Shown here: positions 1 to 9,939 of the stretch, in pieces
How the letters are laid out: each line of letters begins with the position of its first letter
How positions within the stretch are numbered: position 1 is the stretch's first letter
Source: Dryomyza anilis
Taxonomy: Eukaryota > Arthropoda > Insecta > Diptera > Dryomyzidae
Reading direction: 5' to 3'
Assembly: GCA_951804985.1 (NCBI GenBank)
Contig: OX638134.1
Location: 82,129,679-82,193,678, forward strand
DNA length: 64,000 bases
Translations under genes and position numbers: made by a program
The notes under the pieces: generated by a model
What the model saw: the letters and a program-made list of their open reading frames with translations, nothing else
Database searches by the model: none
What the model was told of the DNA's origin: nothing

Positions 1-319
1 TCCTCAGCTGCCGCCATTGTGTGGCATCAACTAATTGCAAAAACAACAAAAATACAAAAGCAGACAGTTTATATACAATAAAATGTGTCATTTCATTTAG
101 GGGATATAGCAGCGAAGTTTATGGAATTTATTTTAATATTTTCGTTTCGAGGAAATCGGAGAAAATTTGCATTTAATGTGCACATTTTAAAGGAAATCAG
201 AATTTTAAAAATAATTTAAGATTTCGAAATATAAGACTAAGCCGATCCCATACATCAATCTTATTTAATAAACTGATGTTGATTTTGAAAAAAAAAAAGT
301 TAGTAATTTTGGCAATTAG
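1..319. other. AT-rich intergenic sequence, no gene
   Basis: Runs of A and T with stops in every frame. I see no coding, RNA or repeat signal here apart from short homopolymers. Confidence 0.6.
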
Positions 320-612
320 GTTGAACTATGCTCTAGGTAATCATAAATTACTTTTTTGTTTAGCATTAAATCTTAAATAAAAAAAATATATAAAACTTTC
401 TCTAAAAAAAAAAATAATACAAAATTTCCTAGTTTAGATCGAATTATCTTAAAAAAGGAATTGGAATATTAGCATTCGTTAATATATTAAAATTAGTTTT
501 ATCAATTGAAAGTTTAATTTTTTTTGTAAAACTATTTTGAACGTCTTAAAATTATAATTGCAGTTTTTTCAAAAATGTTAAGTTAGAGGAAAAAATCTGA
601 GTATACAGTCAA
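320..612 (+). repeat. Segmental tandem duplication, copy A (uninterrupted)
   Basis: This roughly 290-bp segment is repeated at 642-2068. Shared landmarks in order are an ACTATG..TAATCATAAAT-like start, the stretch around 'agcattcgttaatatatta', 'attagttttatcaattgaaa', 'aacgtcttaaaatta' and 'aaaatcagcacc' at the end. Copy A has none of the insertions found in copy B, so it serves as the empty-site reference for two mobile elements. It has no coding potential. Confidence 0.85.
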
Positions 613-802
613 AATCAGCACCAGTATTTTTGACAGATAGTATGGACTATGATCTGAATAACTATAAATCACTTTTTTTGTTTATCATTAAATCCTGAAT
701 GATCAAAAAATATATAAAAAATTATTTAAAAAAAAAAAAAAATTCCGAGTTTAGATCTAATTATCATAAAAACCTATTTGAACATTAGCATTCGTTAATA
801 TA

Positions 803-1706
803 TCGTCACTATCATGCCAAAGGGGTGAATGTGTAATTTTTGACATTTGCGTTTTTTTACATTTTTGAATGAAGTTTATCCTCAAGTATGCTGTGCCAAA
901 ATCACGTGTCATTTTGTTGGATATTTCTAGCCACAAAAGACAAAACCAAAAGGACGAATTTGAAAAATTAAAAATCTTGTCATGCCAAAAGGGCGAATCT
1001 TTTCGTTTTTTCGCCATAACTTTGTATTGGTATAAGATAAAATAATGGTTTAAAGGTATTTATTGTTTGTTTTCAAAGCACCTATCGATCTACATCATTA
1101 ATTAAAAATATTTTGCCAAACATTAATTTGTCATTTGTTATGTGCATGAAATTTTTTTGGCAAAATATTTCTAACTAATAATGCTTTTTCCAATTTCTTC
1201 ATTTTTTTGCTATGAGTTTTTATTGGTGCAATATAAAATAGTGGTGTAAAAGTATTAATTATTTGTTTTTAAAGCACCTATCGATTGGCAATATTATTTT
1301 AAAAAATATTTTTGAAAACATTTTTTCCTGCAAATAACAAATGGCAAATTTATGTTTGACAAAATATTTTTAATGAATGATGCCAATAGGTAGGTGTTTT
1401 AAAATCAAACAATTAATGTCTTTACATTACTATTTTATCTTGCGCTAATTAAAAGTTATAGCATAAAAAACAAAAATATTTGCATTTTGATCAGGATATA
1501 GTCTGACAAAATCCGTATTTATAATGCAGTAGGTAGTCCAAATCTAAAGATATTTTTTTTATACGTTATAATAATTGACAAATAAACCAAAATAACAGAA
1601 AAATTGAAAAAACATATAAATTTTGCTAATTTTTAAAGCACTTTAAAATTTGATTTCCCAACATTTTTAAAAATGCACATTCGCCCCTTTGTCATGACAG
1701 TGACGA
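803..1706. mobile_element. Non-autonomous inverted-repeat element, family 1, copy 1
   Basis: The ends are inverted repeats of about 40 bp: the left begins TCGTCACTATCATGCCAAAG and the right, reverse-complemented, begins TCGTCACTGTCATGACAAAG, followed on both sides by GGGGYGAATGTG. Comparison with the empty paralogous site at about 500 shows an extra TA or ATAT, consistent with a duplicated target. The inside holds a further inverted pair (about 1015-1135 against 1340-1470) plus an extra direct copy at 1205-1320, so the element can fold back on itself. There is no transposase reading frame. The superfamily cannot be named; a TA target would fit Tc1/mariner-like elements, but this is inference. 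Confidence 0.85.
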
Positions 1707-1779
1707 TATTAAAATTAGTTTTATCAATTGAAACTTGAATTGCGTTTAAGTCCATTTTGTAAAACTATTTTTCCAATGC

Positions 1780-1984
1780 ACCCAGAAAAAATTCCCTCAA
1801 ATCCCATTAAAATTGGTCAATGGGACAATTATTGATTTAATAGTATAGAAAAAATAAATCTTATCATATAAACTCAATGGTATTTTCTAGTATTTAATGG
1901 TATTGTCCGATTAAAATAATACTATATCCTATTGACTATTTTTAATAGTAAAAAACTATTATTTATATAGTATTTTTTTTGGGT
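1780..1984. mobile_element. Short inverted-repeat element, family 2
   Basis: This segment of about 205 bp starts ACCCAGAAAAAA and ends TTTTTTTTGGGT, and is absent from the paralogous site near 530. The inside is built on TATTGATTTAATAGTA and GATTAAAATAATA motifs that recur at about 47,745-47,900. It has no coding capacity and is MITE-like. The exact target duplication is not resolvable because the flanks are runs of A and T. Confidence 0.7.
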
Positions 1985-2068
1985 TTAAAAACGTCTTAAA
2001 ATTAAAATTGCAATTTTTCTCAAAAACGTTACGTAATAGGAAAAAACTGATTATGCAGTAAAAATCAG

Positions 2069-4540
2069 CACCTACGAATTCCATATAATGGATATATAGG
2101 ATGTCCATTTTGGGTACTGTTATTATTACTACTTAAAATCCATAATGCATACTACAAAATTAGAAAATAAAACATACAAAAAATAACATTTATTAACTTT
2201 GTGCTTAAAACTCAAACGAGATTCTACTTTGGCATACCCCATATTAACTTTTGATACTGCAAAATCCCCCAATGAATGACACAAAGTCGAAAAAAAATAC
2301 TAATTTCAAATAAATATACAAAAAATTCATTAGCTTTTCAATCCTTCAATATTGCAGTCAATTCGTCTACTTTTTTTTTGTATATTTTGTTGTTTGTTAT
2401 GTTTATGGCGCAACGGAAATGAAATCAAATATCCGATTCATTCCAAAGAATTCATTTTATACGCAAGGCTGCAGTTCAGCGATTTTGTATTTCACTTTAC
2501 TTTTTGTTTCTTTTTTTTTTTTTTTGATTTTGCAAATACTTATTTCGAAAGGCTTTTAAAACGATCCAGACAAGCAGACAATAACATCCGCCTTATGTCG
2601 AGTTTCCCAGCATCATAGTGTGTGTTTTTTTTTTTTATACGAATAGCATCCTTTTATGCGCAGTAATCCTGACCGCGTTAGAAGTAAACAAAAACAAAAA
2701 AAGACAAAAAGAACAAAAATGAAAAAAAAAAACAAATTGCAATTCAAATTAAAAGCAAAAAAAAAAGCGAAAACTCTTTCAAAGACGTCGCTCAAATTCA
2801 TTAAAAGTTGGCGCCTTTCACTTCGTCCATCCGTCCTTCATTCATTTCGTATGGCAAAGGCCTTGACCAACACTTGCGATACGTTATCGGGGACTAACCA
2901 CTGCCAATATAAGCGTGAACTGATTGATTTCTAATGAATGGCAAGAAGATTCACACAAAAGACTAATTAGCATTTTTTTTTGAATGATTTGTTTGTGAAT
3001 TGACTTCTTTTTTGAGACGCTTTTCAACACTTTATGCAAATACTAGAGCTATCAAATCAAATCATTTTGAGTGGTTTTTCTTTTATATTTTTCATTTGCT
3101 TTGATAAAGAGTTATTTGAGTGCTCATTTTCTTTTATATGTAGCTTTTCTCCTTTTTAGATTATTTTTTGCTTTCTTAATTTCAAATTTGGTATTTAATT
3201 TTTTTTTGTTTGTTATTTTTATCATTTTTAGATTTGTTTTGCCTTTTTTAGTTCCTGCTATTTTTAGTTTTAAATTTTGTATTTTTTTTTTTTTTTTTTA
3301 ATTTAATTTTTTTTTATTTTTTTTATTTTTTTTTATTATTTCTATTTTTTATCTTTTTAAAACACATCAATAGTAGTGTCACTTGAACACATTGCCTTCA
3401 GTTTACTTTTTTTATTACTTTTTTATGTTTGCATCGCACATCCTTTAAAAGGGCGTCGCACAAGTACCAAATTAAAAGTGCACCAAACAAAAAAAAAAAA
3501 ACAAAAAAAAAGCGAAATTTTATTTACAAACAACAGCGCAACATTTAATCGAAATGAAGTCTCGCGATTTGCTACAAACGATAAGAACTCATTTGAAGTA
3601 TTTAATGTCCTTTGTCCTGGGCTAATTGTTCAGCCAGCTGTTAGAATTTCAAATGCTTATTACAAATGACAACAGCATTTGAGTTTTGAACAACTTTTAT
3701 TTATTTAACATTTTTATCATTTTATTTTAAAAGTCGTTCATTCTGCATCGTTTTTTATTTTGAATTATACAAACATTTTGACAATAACACTACTCAACAA
3801 TACGAGAAAAAAATGTTTGCCATGGATATTTTATACATCTAATATTTCAATAAGTTTTTCAGATAATTTGAAAATTTTGATTTTTTACTATTTTTAGATA
3901 AACGTCTAGTTAGTCCTGGCAATTTAACGAAAAATTGCGTTTGCAGTTTTTTTTTTTTTGTTGAAAAATTGAAAACATATTTTACACAGAATCCTTGATA
4001 ATAAACCTACATTTGTATGGAGTAGTATTGTTTGAGAATAAATTATATGTTTCTTTTTATCATTTCACACTCGAATAAAATCTTGATCGCATCTTGAAAT
4101 TTGAGACTATATACGGGAAGTGTTATAGAATAAGATTTGAGATTGTAAACTTAATAAATTTTTGATTGTAATTATTTGGCATACTATTTGAAGAGAAAAA
4201 GGCGAAGCCTTGCTATTAAAATTCATAGAAAATATAATTAATAAAATGTTGGCGTATGCGTCTTCCTTCTAGTAGTAAAAACAAAAATGAAAATTGCTTT
4301 TAAGTAGATTTCTTGACAAATATTTTATTTTATATTATAACTTATTCAAATGTATTCGAATGTATTTAAAATATGATTTAAAGAATTATGAAATAGTCAC
4401 TTAGATTTACATCTTCGACCAAGGCTATTAATATATAAGACGATTTTATATTCTCAAAATTATGATATTGCTTTTATAAATCAATTACTGACATTTTTAA
4501 CAATTTTTTGGAGTTATTTTACTTGTACAATGATTTACAT
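2069..4540. other. AT-rich intergenic stretch, no gene
   Basis: Low-complexity DNA with long T runs (for example 2508-2525 and 3010-3360). The short open frames here are Phe/Leu/Lys-rich products of homopolymers and show no domain. No RNA gene or mobile-element end is recognisable. Confidence 0.6.
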
Positions 4541-4797
4541 ATCGTCGTTGTAGAACGAAAAGTCACGAAATACATTTTGAAAATGCCAAATATTCGTTTA
4601 CAAAAAACATTATATATCTGTCAATTTTTAATCGATGATCTCAACATTTTTCCCCATAATAAGAAAATGTTAATCTATCAATTGAAATTTCAACTTTAAA
4701 AATGCATCAATTACTTTTTATAATATTAACCAACAAACTCGAAATTTGTGTTTTTCATAAAAATGTATTTGGTGACTTTTCATTCTACAACGACGAT
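4541..4797. mobile_element. Foldback element, family 3, copy 1
   Basis: This 257-bp element has inverted ends of about 38 bp. The left begins ATCGTCGTTGTAGAACGAAA then AGTCACgAAATACATTTT; the right is its near-exact reverse complement, ending CGACGAT. The flanks are ...TTTACAT and ATGATG..., so a short AT-type target duplication is possible. A second copy lies at 26,406-26,585. A 63-codon open frame overlapping the element is a by-product and not a gene. Confidence 0.85.
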
Positions 4798-4895
4798 ATG
4801 ATGACTCCAGTGGAAGACCCGGGTATGTAATAAAAAATAAATTTCGAGCAAATAATTTTCTTTTTTCATATTTCTTGCATAAAAAAATGTTTTTT

Positions 4896-5628
4896 ATACC
4901 CTACACCTATGAGGTACAGGGTATATTAAGTTTGTGCAGATATTGTAACGCCCCTTAGGAGGCGTGTCCGGTATGGAAAAGTATATATATTCTTGATCAG
5001 CATCACTACCCGAGTCCGTTTAGCCATGTCCGTCTGTCTGTCTGTCTGTCTGTCCGTCTTGCTGTCTTGCTGTCTTGCTGTCCGAATACAGAATAACTTG
5101 AGAAATACTAATCAGAATGCGATGAAATTTCGTCTCAATATATTTTAGCCAAAAGTAGGAGCTGAGTTTGAAAATGAGCCAAATCGGTCAACGGCCACGC
5201 CCACCTCCCATACAAGTCACTTTTATATAACTCTTTCGGAACTAATAACTCGAAAAGTATCCAATGTATAGTTATAAAAATTAAAACGTATTGTTAGAAT
5301 TCACCTAAAAATATGTAGTCTAAAAATGGGCGTGATCCGCCCACTTTTTTTTTTCATTATTTCCCGGGTATTAATAGTGGAAATTTGATCCGTAAATTAT
5401 TAAAATCAAATCTATGGAATATTAGCCTTTCAAAATTTTAAATATAGGCGTGGTCCGCCCAATTACATTTTTCAATTTTTTTTTTTTAGTTTTTTATACT
5501 TTACATAATTTTTTTTAATTTATAGGGATATAAGACGTAAATTTCTGATATATGAATAATATTCTGAGGGTTAATATCCACACCAAAGGTGTAGGGTATT
5601 CCATAGTCGGGCCCGACCGACTATAAAA
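4896..5628 (+). mobile_element. Dispersed fly repeat with tataccctacacc / ggtgtagggtat ends, family 4
   Basis: The left end ATACCCTACACCTATG and the segment CAAAGGTGTAGGGTAT near the right end are inverted repeats. The right end continues into a short hairpin (TAGTCGG..CCGACTA, 5604-5622). The inside carries the motif 'attcttgatcagcatcac' followed by 'ccatgtccgtctgtc' and a GTCT microsatellite, a combination I recognise from repeats scattered through Drosophila genomes. The class is not assigned. It has no reading frame. A second, opposite-strand fragment lies at about 26,340-26,620. Confidence 0.75.
5035..5085 (+). repeat. GTCT / GTCTTGCT microsatellite
   Basis: Five GTCT units are followed by repeated CTTGCTGT units inside the family 4 element. 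Confidence 0.85.
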
Positions 5629-6004
5629 ATCCGCCCCATGTGACCGAACTTACCCATGTGACCTAACTTTCCCAACTCGTTTTTATATGGTAAATAACTT
5701 TTTATAACTTAATACAAGACATTGCAAATTTAAATGTGTCTAGAAAACAACTTTTTTTCCCTAAAAGTCTATTATATAAGTATGTTTACTTTCATAACCC
5801 GACAACTATATAGCTCATATCTTCACTAAAAGGGCAAATTTCTACTCAAACATCGAATATAAAATCGTTTGAATTGAATTATTCAAAGAAATAGTTCAAA
5901 AGGTGGAACATGCCTGTATATTTTCAATTCATTTTTATAATTAAAACAAATCTGTGCACAAAAACATGTAATAAATATATTTTTCACTAAACTTTAAAGT
6001 ATTT
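5629..6004. other. Intergenic, with a possible end of repeat family 6
   Basis: Unremarkable AT-rich DNA, except for AAAAGGTGGAACATGCC at 5898-5914. This resembles the right end of the small inverted-repeat family seen at 34,273-34,428 and 63,227-63,340. Confidence 0.4.
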
Positions 6005-6926
6005 CCCAAGTAATCACTTTATGGCAACTTAAGTGGTAGCCACACAATTGCCATTAAAGTGTTTGTTCTAAATCATGCGAAATATACTTATTTGCCACCC
6101 AATTGCCAGTCAAAAACCCCGGGGCGAGGCTTAGTTGCTACAAATTTCGATCAATTAAAGTGTCGATTCACCTATTTGGAACTTGAACTGTAATTTTAAA
6201 TGTGGAATTTATGTGTATTAAAAATAAAAATAATAAAGATCCTACGCAGTGCCATTAACGTGAATGTTTGTTGTGTGATAAAACTGCACATAATGTCAAA
6301 AATATGCTATGGCATAATAATATAAGTCTTTACGAACAGATTTTTCGGCAAACTACAACTCCAATTTAACAAACGGTTCAAGTTTTCGGGTTAAAGTTTA
6401 TATTCTACCCCCTTTAATTTTAACACTCACCCAAAAAAAAACAATTTGTGAAAATTTGTTAAAATAGTGATTTTTGTTATTTTCAAAATTATACATTCCG
6501 ACTGTCTTTTTTTACAACCCAACGTTCCATGAACAGATGTAGTGGATATAATAAATATTTTGTGTATAATAATATACAATTATACCATTTTAAAGTTAAT
6601 TAGATATATTATTTATAAACATGTTCCTATTAGGTTATTCATTATATAAATGCAACAAATATGGAACATAATACATTTTAAAATTGGCCACTATTTTACC
6701 ACGTCATAACAACAAAGTTAACTCCGCCCATTATCGTATATGTTTCATTATCGGAATGTATGATTTATATATCACAGCATTGTGACATATTAGTGCGTAT
6801 GTTCCATACATGCCACCGCTTTGCAACTAAAAAATACTAGTTTGGAACACTGGTGTTAGAGGTAACTTAAAATCTACACATTTGCCACAAAAGTTTGTGG
6901 CATTTGTCGAGCCGTGGTTACTTGGG
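6005..6926. mobile_element. Candidate inverted-repeat element, family 5 (CCCAAGTAAYCAC ends)
   Basis: The left end CCCAAGTAATCAC (6005-6017) is the reverse complement, with one mismatch, of GTGGTTACTTGGG (6914-6926). Weaker inverted similarity continues inward, with TGCC-type motifs on both sides. At about 920 bp with no open frame, it would be non-autonomous. Target duplication is unclear. No second copy is present in this window, so confidence is moderate. Confidence 0.5.
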
Positions 6927-7114
6927 TTACATGAGGTTGAAATGACTTGATTGACATATTTTAAAAATATTGAAAAATTAGTTAAAATATATGAAAAAAA
7001 CATAATACTAAATTACTAAATAACTTAAACTGAAAATGATTCCTAAACTTCAAATTTCACATTGTTACACCCAATACTTACTGTAGTTCCAAGAAAATAC
7101 CTAACAAAAATCCA

Positions 7115-8230
7115 ATGTACAACATTTATTCACGATCATTAATTCATGTTATTCCGTTGGACATTAAGAGTTTAATGTCAATGCCAATAAATTTTGTAGT
7201 GTTACGTGGTCTTTGTGAAATTTACACGATGTCGGACACTTTCGCCGGTATCGGATACTTTCGCCATTTTACTATTCCCAGTTTGCCATGTCTCAGAGCT
7301 ATTCGATGATCGATGTTTCTTGAAAGTGTTCTTGAAAAATTTCGATCTCGTTGCTTTATCACTACTATTTTTTGTACAATAACATTTAGGGAGAATATAC
7401 GATATTTAAATATTTCTCACATCGATATCGCAATGTTTTTCAAATCTCGATCTCGTTGCTTTATCACTACTATTTTTTGTACAATAACATTTAGGGAGAA
7501 TATACGATATTTAAATATTTCTCACATCGATATCGCAATGTTTTTCGTATCAATCTTAATATTCGAAGCGATAACGATCTAGATTCGTTTTTTTCTCGTT
7601 TCGAATAAACTTCGTTATCTCATTACGATATCTAGGTACATCTTAGAATGAAATGTACTACAATATAGATACGAAATCGAGTTCGAATTCATTTCTCGAC
7701 ATCTTGAAACAGTCTCGAAGCGATATCGAATCGAATGGTAGACTGAGTATATGGCGATATCACTGAGATGAATCCCAGTATGCACTTCCTTTCGATGATA
7801 CATGATATATAGATATCAATGCCTTCTATCGGATTTTTCTCGTTACGAGAATTTTTAGATATCCGCATGATATAAATAAAATTAAAGTGTCTTCGAAAAT
7901 TATTGCGATATCGTTGCGATAAATGTTTAAATATCGCATCTTTTCAAAAAAGTTGAATGTACGAGATATTTTCAAAATTAGGTACGATAAAGCAATGAGT
8001 TCGAGTTTTTTTTTATCGAAGTCATTTGAGAAAACTTCGAGCCATCGAAGGTTTTCGAGACTTGGCAGACTAGGATGTTTAAATATTGTGTCATGTCATA
8101 AAATTTGAATGTGTGGACATTTTTAAAAATTATAAAGCGATAAAGCAATGAAATTTATTTTTTTTTTATAAAAGATTATTGAAGAATTATTCGAGGCATC
8201 GAGAGTCCTCGAGAAATGGTACACTGAAAG
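7115..8230. repeat. Decayed repeat region rich in ATATCG / CGATATCG
   Basis: The region is dense in ATCGATATCG-like motifs, with nested duplications. One is an exact 105-bp tandem pair (7342-7551). A weaker pair has period about 170-180 bp (about 7920-8070 and 8075-8220), sharing ATGTTTAAATAT, CGATAAAGCAATGA and the CATCGA..TCGAGA landmarks. The same CGATATCG flavour reappears near 24,965-25,025 and 26,815-26,905. The short open frames here simply follow the repeats. Confidence 0.6.
7342..7551 (+). repeat. Exact 105-bp tandem duplication
   Basis: Two copies of a 105-bp unit start TCGATCTCGTTGC at 7342 and 7447. They are virtually identical, so the duplication is recent. Because 105 is a multiple of 3, the duplicated peptide in one frame stays open, but it has no domain character. 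Confidence 0.9.
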
Positions 8231-8930
8231 CGTAAAACAAATGATGTAGGATAGTAAACAGTTCGTTATATGTTTTAAAGCATTAAACTATGGTATGAAA
8301 TTAAGTACATGATTTGATTTGTTTCGTATTCTCCTTTTATCAATTTGATACCTTAAATTGAGAATAAAATCGAAAACATTTTTTTTTTTTGAAATGTGAT
8401 ATATGTAATAATTATATTTTTGAATAGAAATTACTAAACGTCGACAAATATGGAAAAGCAAACTATAGCCAGTTATAGTCAAAACTAGATTTATTTAAAA
8501 TTACAAATGTGTTAAAAATGGACCTAAAAGTATGTCTTTTATAACATTATAACTTGAGAGAGGTTTGAAATATATTAATTTAATACTGTACAACGAAACC
8601 CTGAAAAATAAGTTCTACAACTTTAATTGCTGAGATCTTCGGTAAACTCTCAAAATTTGTATATTTTATATTGCTTTTTAGTGCCCTCATTTCGTATATA
8701 CATTTTTATTATTTTAGCTTGGTCTCTAACGTATTTTTCGTTGATTTGTAATAAATAGAGTCAAATTCTTCAAATGTCAAAAACATGTTATATTTTCGCT
8801 TCATAGCGGATTTAACAATATGTCTATATTTTTTAATAAAAAAAATATCTATTTTCTTTATTTCTATTCCCAGAAATTCGGGTTTTAATTTCTGACTTTT
8901 CGCTCGATTTTCGCTAGAAAACTTAACCAC
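8231..8930. other. AT-rich intergenic stretch, no gene
   Basis: No gene, RNA or clear repeat is seen here. Confidence 0.55.
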
Positions 8931-9935
8931 TTAATTGCTGACCCCCCTCTCCTTTCCAGCAATAACTCCATGTAGGTTTTCACTGCTGCTGTTGTGGCTG
9001 CCCTCGTCAGCATTTTAAGTGCTTCTTGCCTCAAGTGAATTTGGCTGCTGACACTCGTCTCACTGAGACTGAATAGAATAAATGTAAGAAACACCTTTTC
9101 ACATATGATGGTAATTCGATATTTTTTCGCCACTAAAAAATATGCTCTGTCCACAAATCGAATCCATTCCATTCCATCCATTCATTGAGGCCAAATCGAA
9201 AACGCATCTGTGCGTCGAAACAGTTGTAGCTCTTGTTTGTGTTGCCCTGCAGCAACTACCTGGTATGACAGAGGTTTGCTTGGCCTGCATCTAAAGGTTA
9301 CTCAGGGGACCAAAAAAAAAAAAAAAAAAAAAAATTTGGAAAAAAAAACTTCGCCTCATGCCACAGAGTTCAAAGACCCTAGAGGCAGCAAAAACAAAAA
9401 TATTAAATTATGTTTATGTTTTTCTATGCTAGATTTCGATTCAGGTAAAAAAAAAATAAGGACTAAAATTTCCACAGCAACATAGGAAAAATTATAACCC
9501 TGCCCTGGCAGCCAGCTGATTTGCAGCAGTTGTCAATCGACTGTTGCTGCCTTCGATGCAACCATCATCATCTTGCATTAAATGCTGCTGTTGATGATTT
9601 TGATGCTGATTATGATGCTGCTGCTGATGATGATTTGTAATCAAAGTGTTGTAGTTGTTGCTGCTGCTGGCGTTAGAAATGCGCGCGCGCCAACAACAGC
9701 CACACAACGAGAGCTAAATGTGACAGATGCAGCGGCAGCCGCCACACGATTTAAGTTGATTTTTCGGCTGATTTCAGTATTTAAGAGCGCAGCACACACC
9801 CGAGCACCTATCAATTATGCACTTTTGTTGCTGTTTAATGTTCATTGTTGATTGCAGACGCACATGTTGCATGTTGCTCATAGTTATTAATTATATTAAT
9901 TACGTTTTTCCACTTTCTCGATTGGCAGCAGTACG
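8931..9935. other. Higher-complexity intergenic island with CTG/GAT triplets
   Basis: This stretch is richer in GC than its surroundings, with CTG/CAG and GAT/ATC triplet runs (9540-9680), an A20-type run at 9312-9333, and GCGCGCGC at 9682-9689. The short frames over the triplets give Leu/Met or Gln/His homopolymers and are not genes. It could be regulatory DNA for the neural gene downstream, but no specific site proves it. Confidence 0.5.
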
Positions 9936-9939
9936 GGAA

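Larger units (their letters stand above)
642..2068 (+). repeat. Segmental tandem duplication, copy B (interrupted twice)
   Basis: The same landmarks as copy A occur in the same order, but the sequence is split by a 904-bp inverted-repeat element (803-1706) and a roughly 205-bp element (1780-1984). With both removed, the flanks rejoin to match copy A. The duplication therefore predates both insertions, or copy A lost them; precise loss of both is less likely. Confidence 0.85.

Noticed and set aside
7313..7582. Peptide with two identical 35-residue repeats
   Set aside because: The repeat comes from the 105-bp DNA duplication, which happens to be divisible by three; there is no family resemblance.
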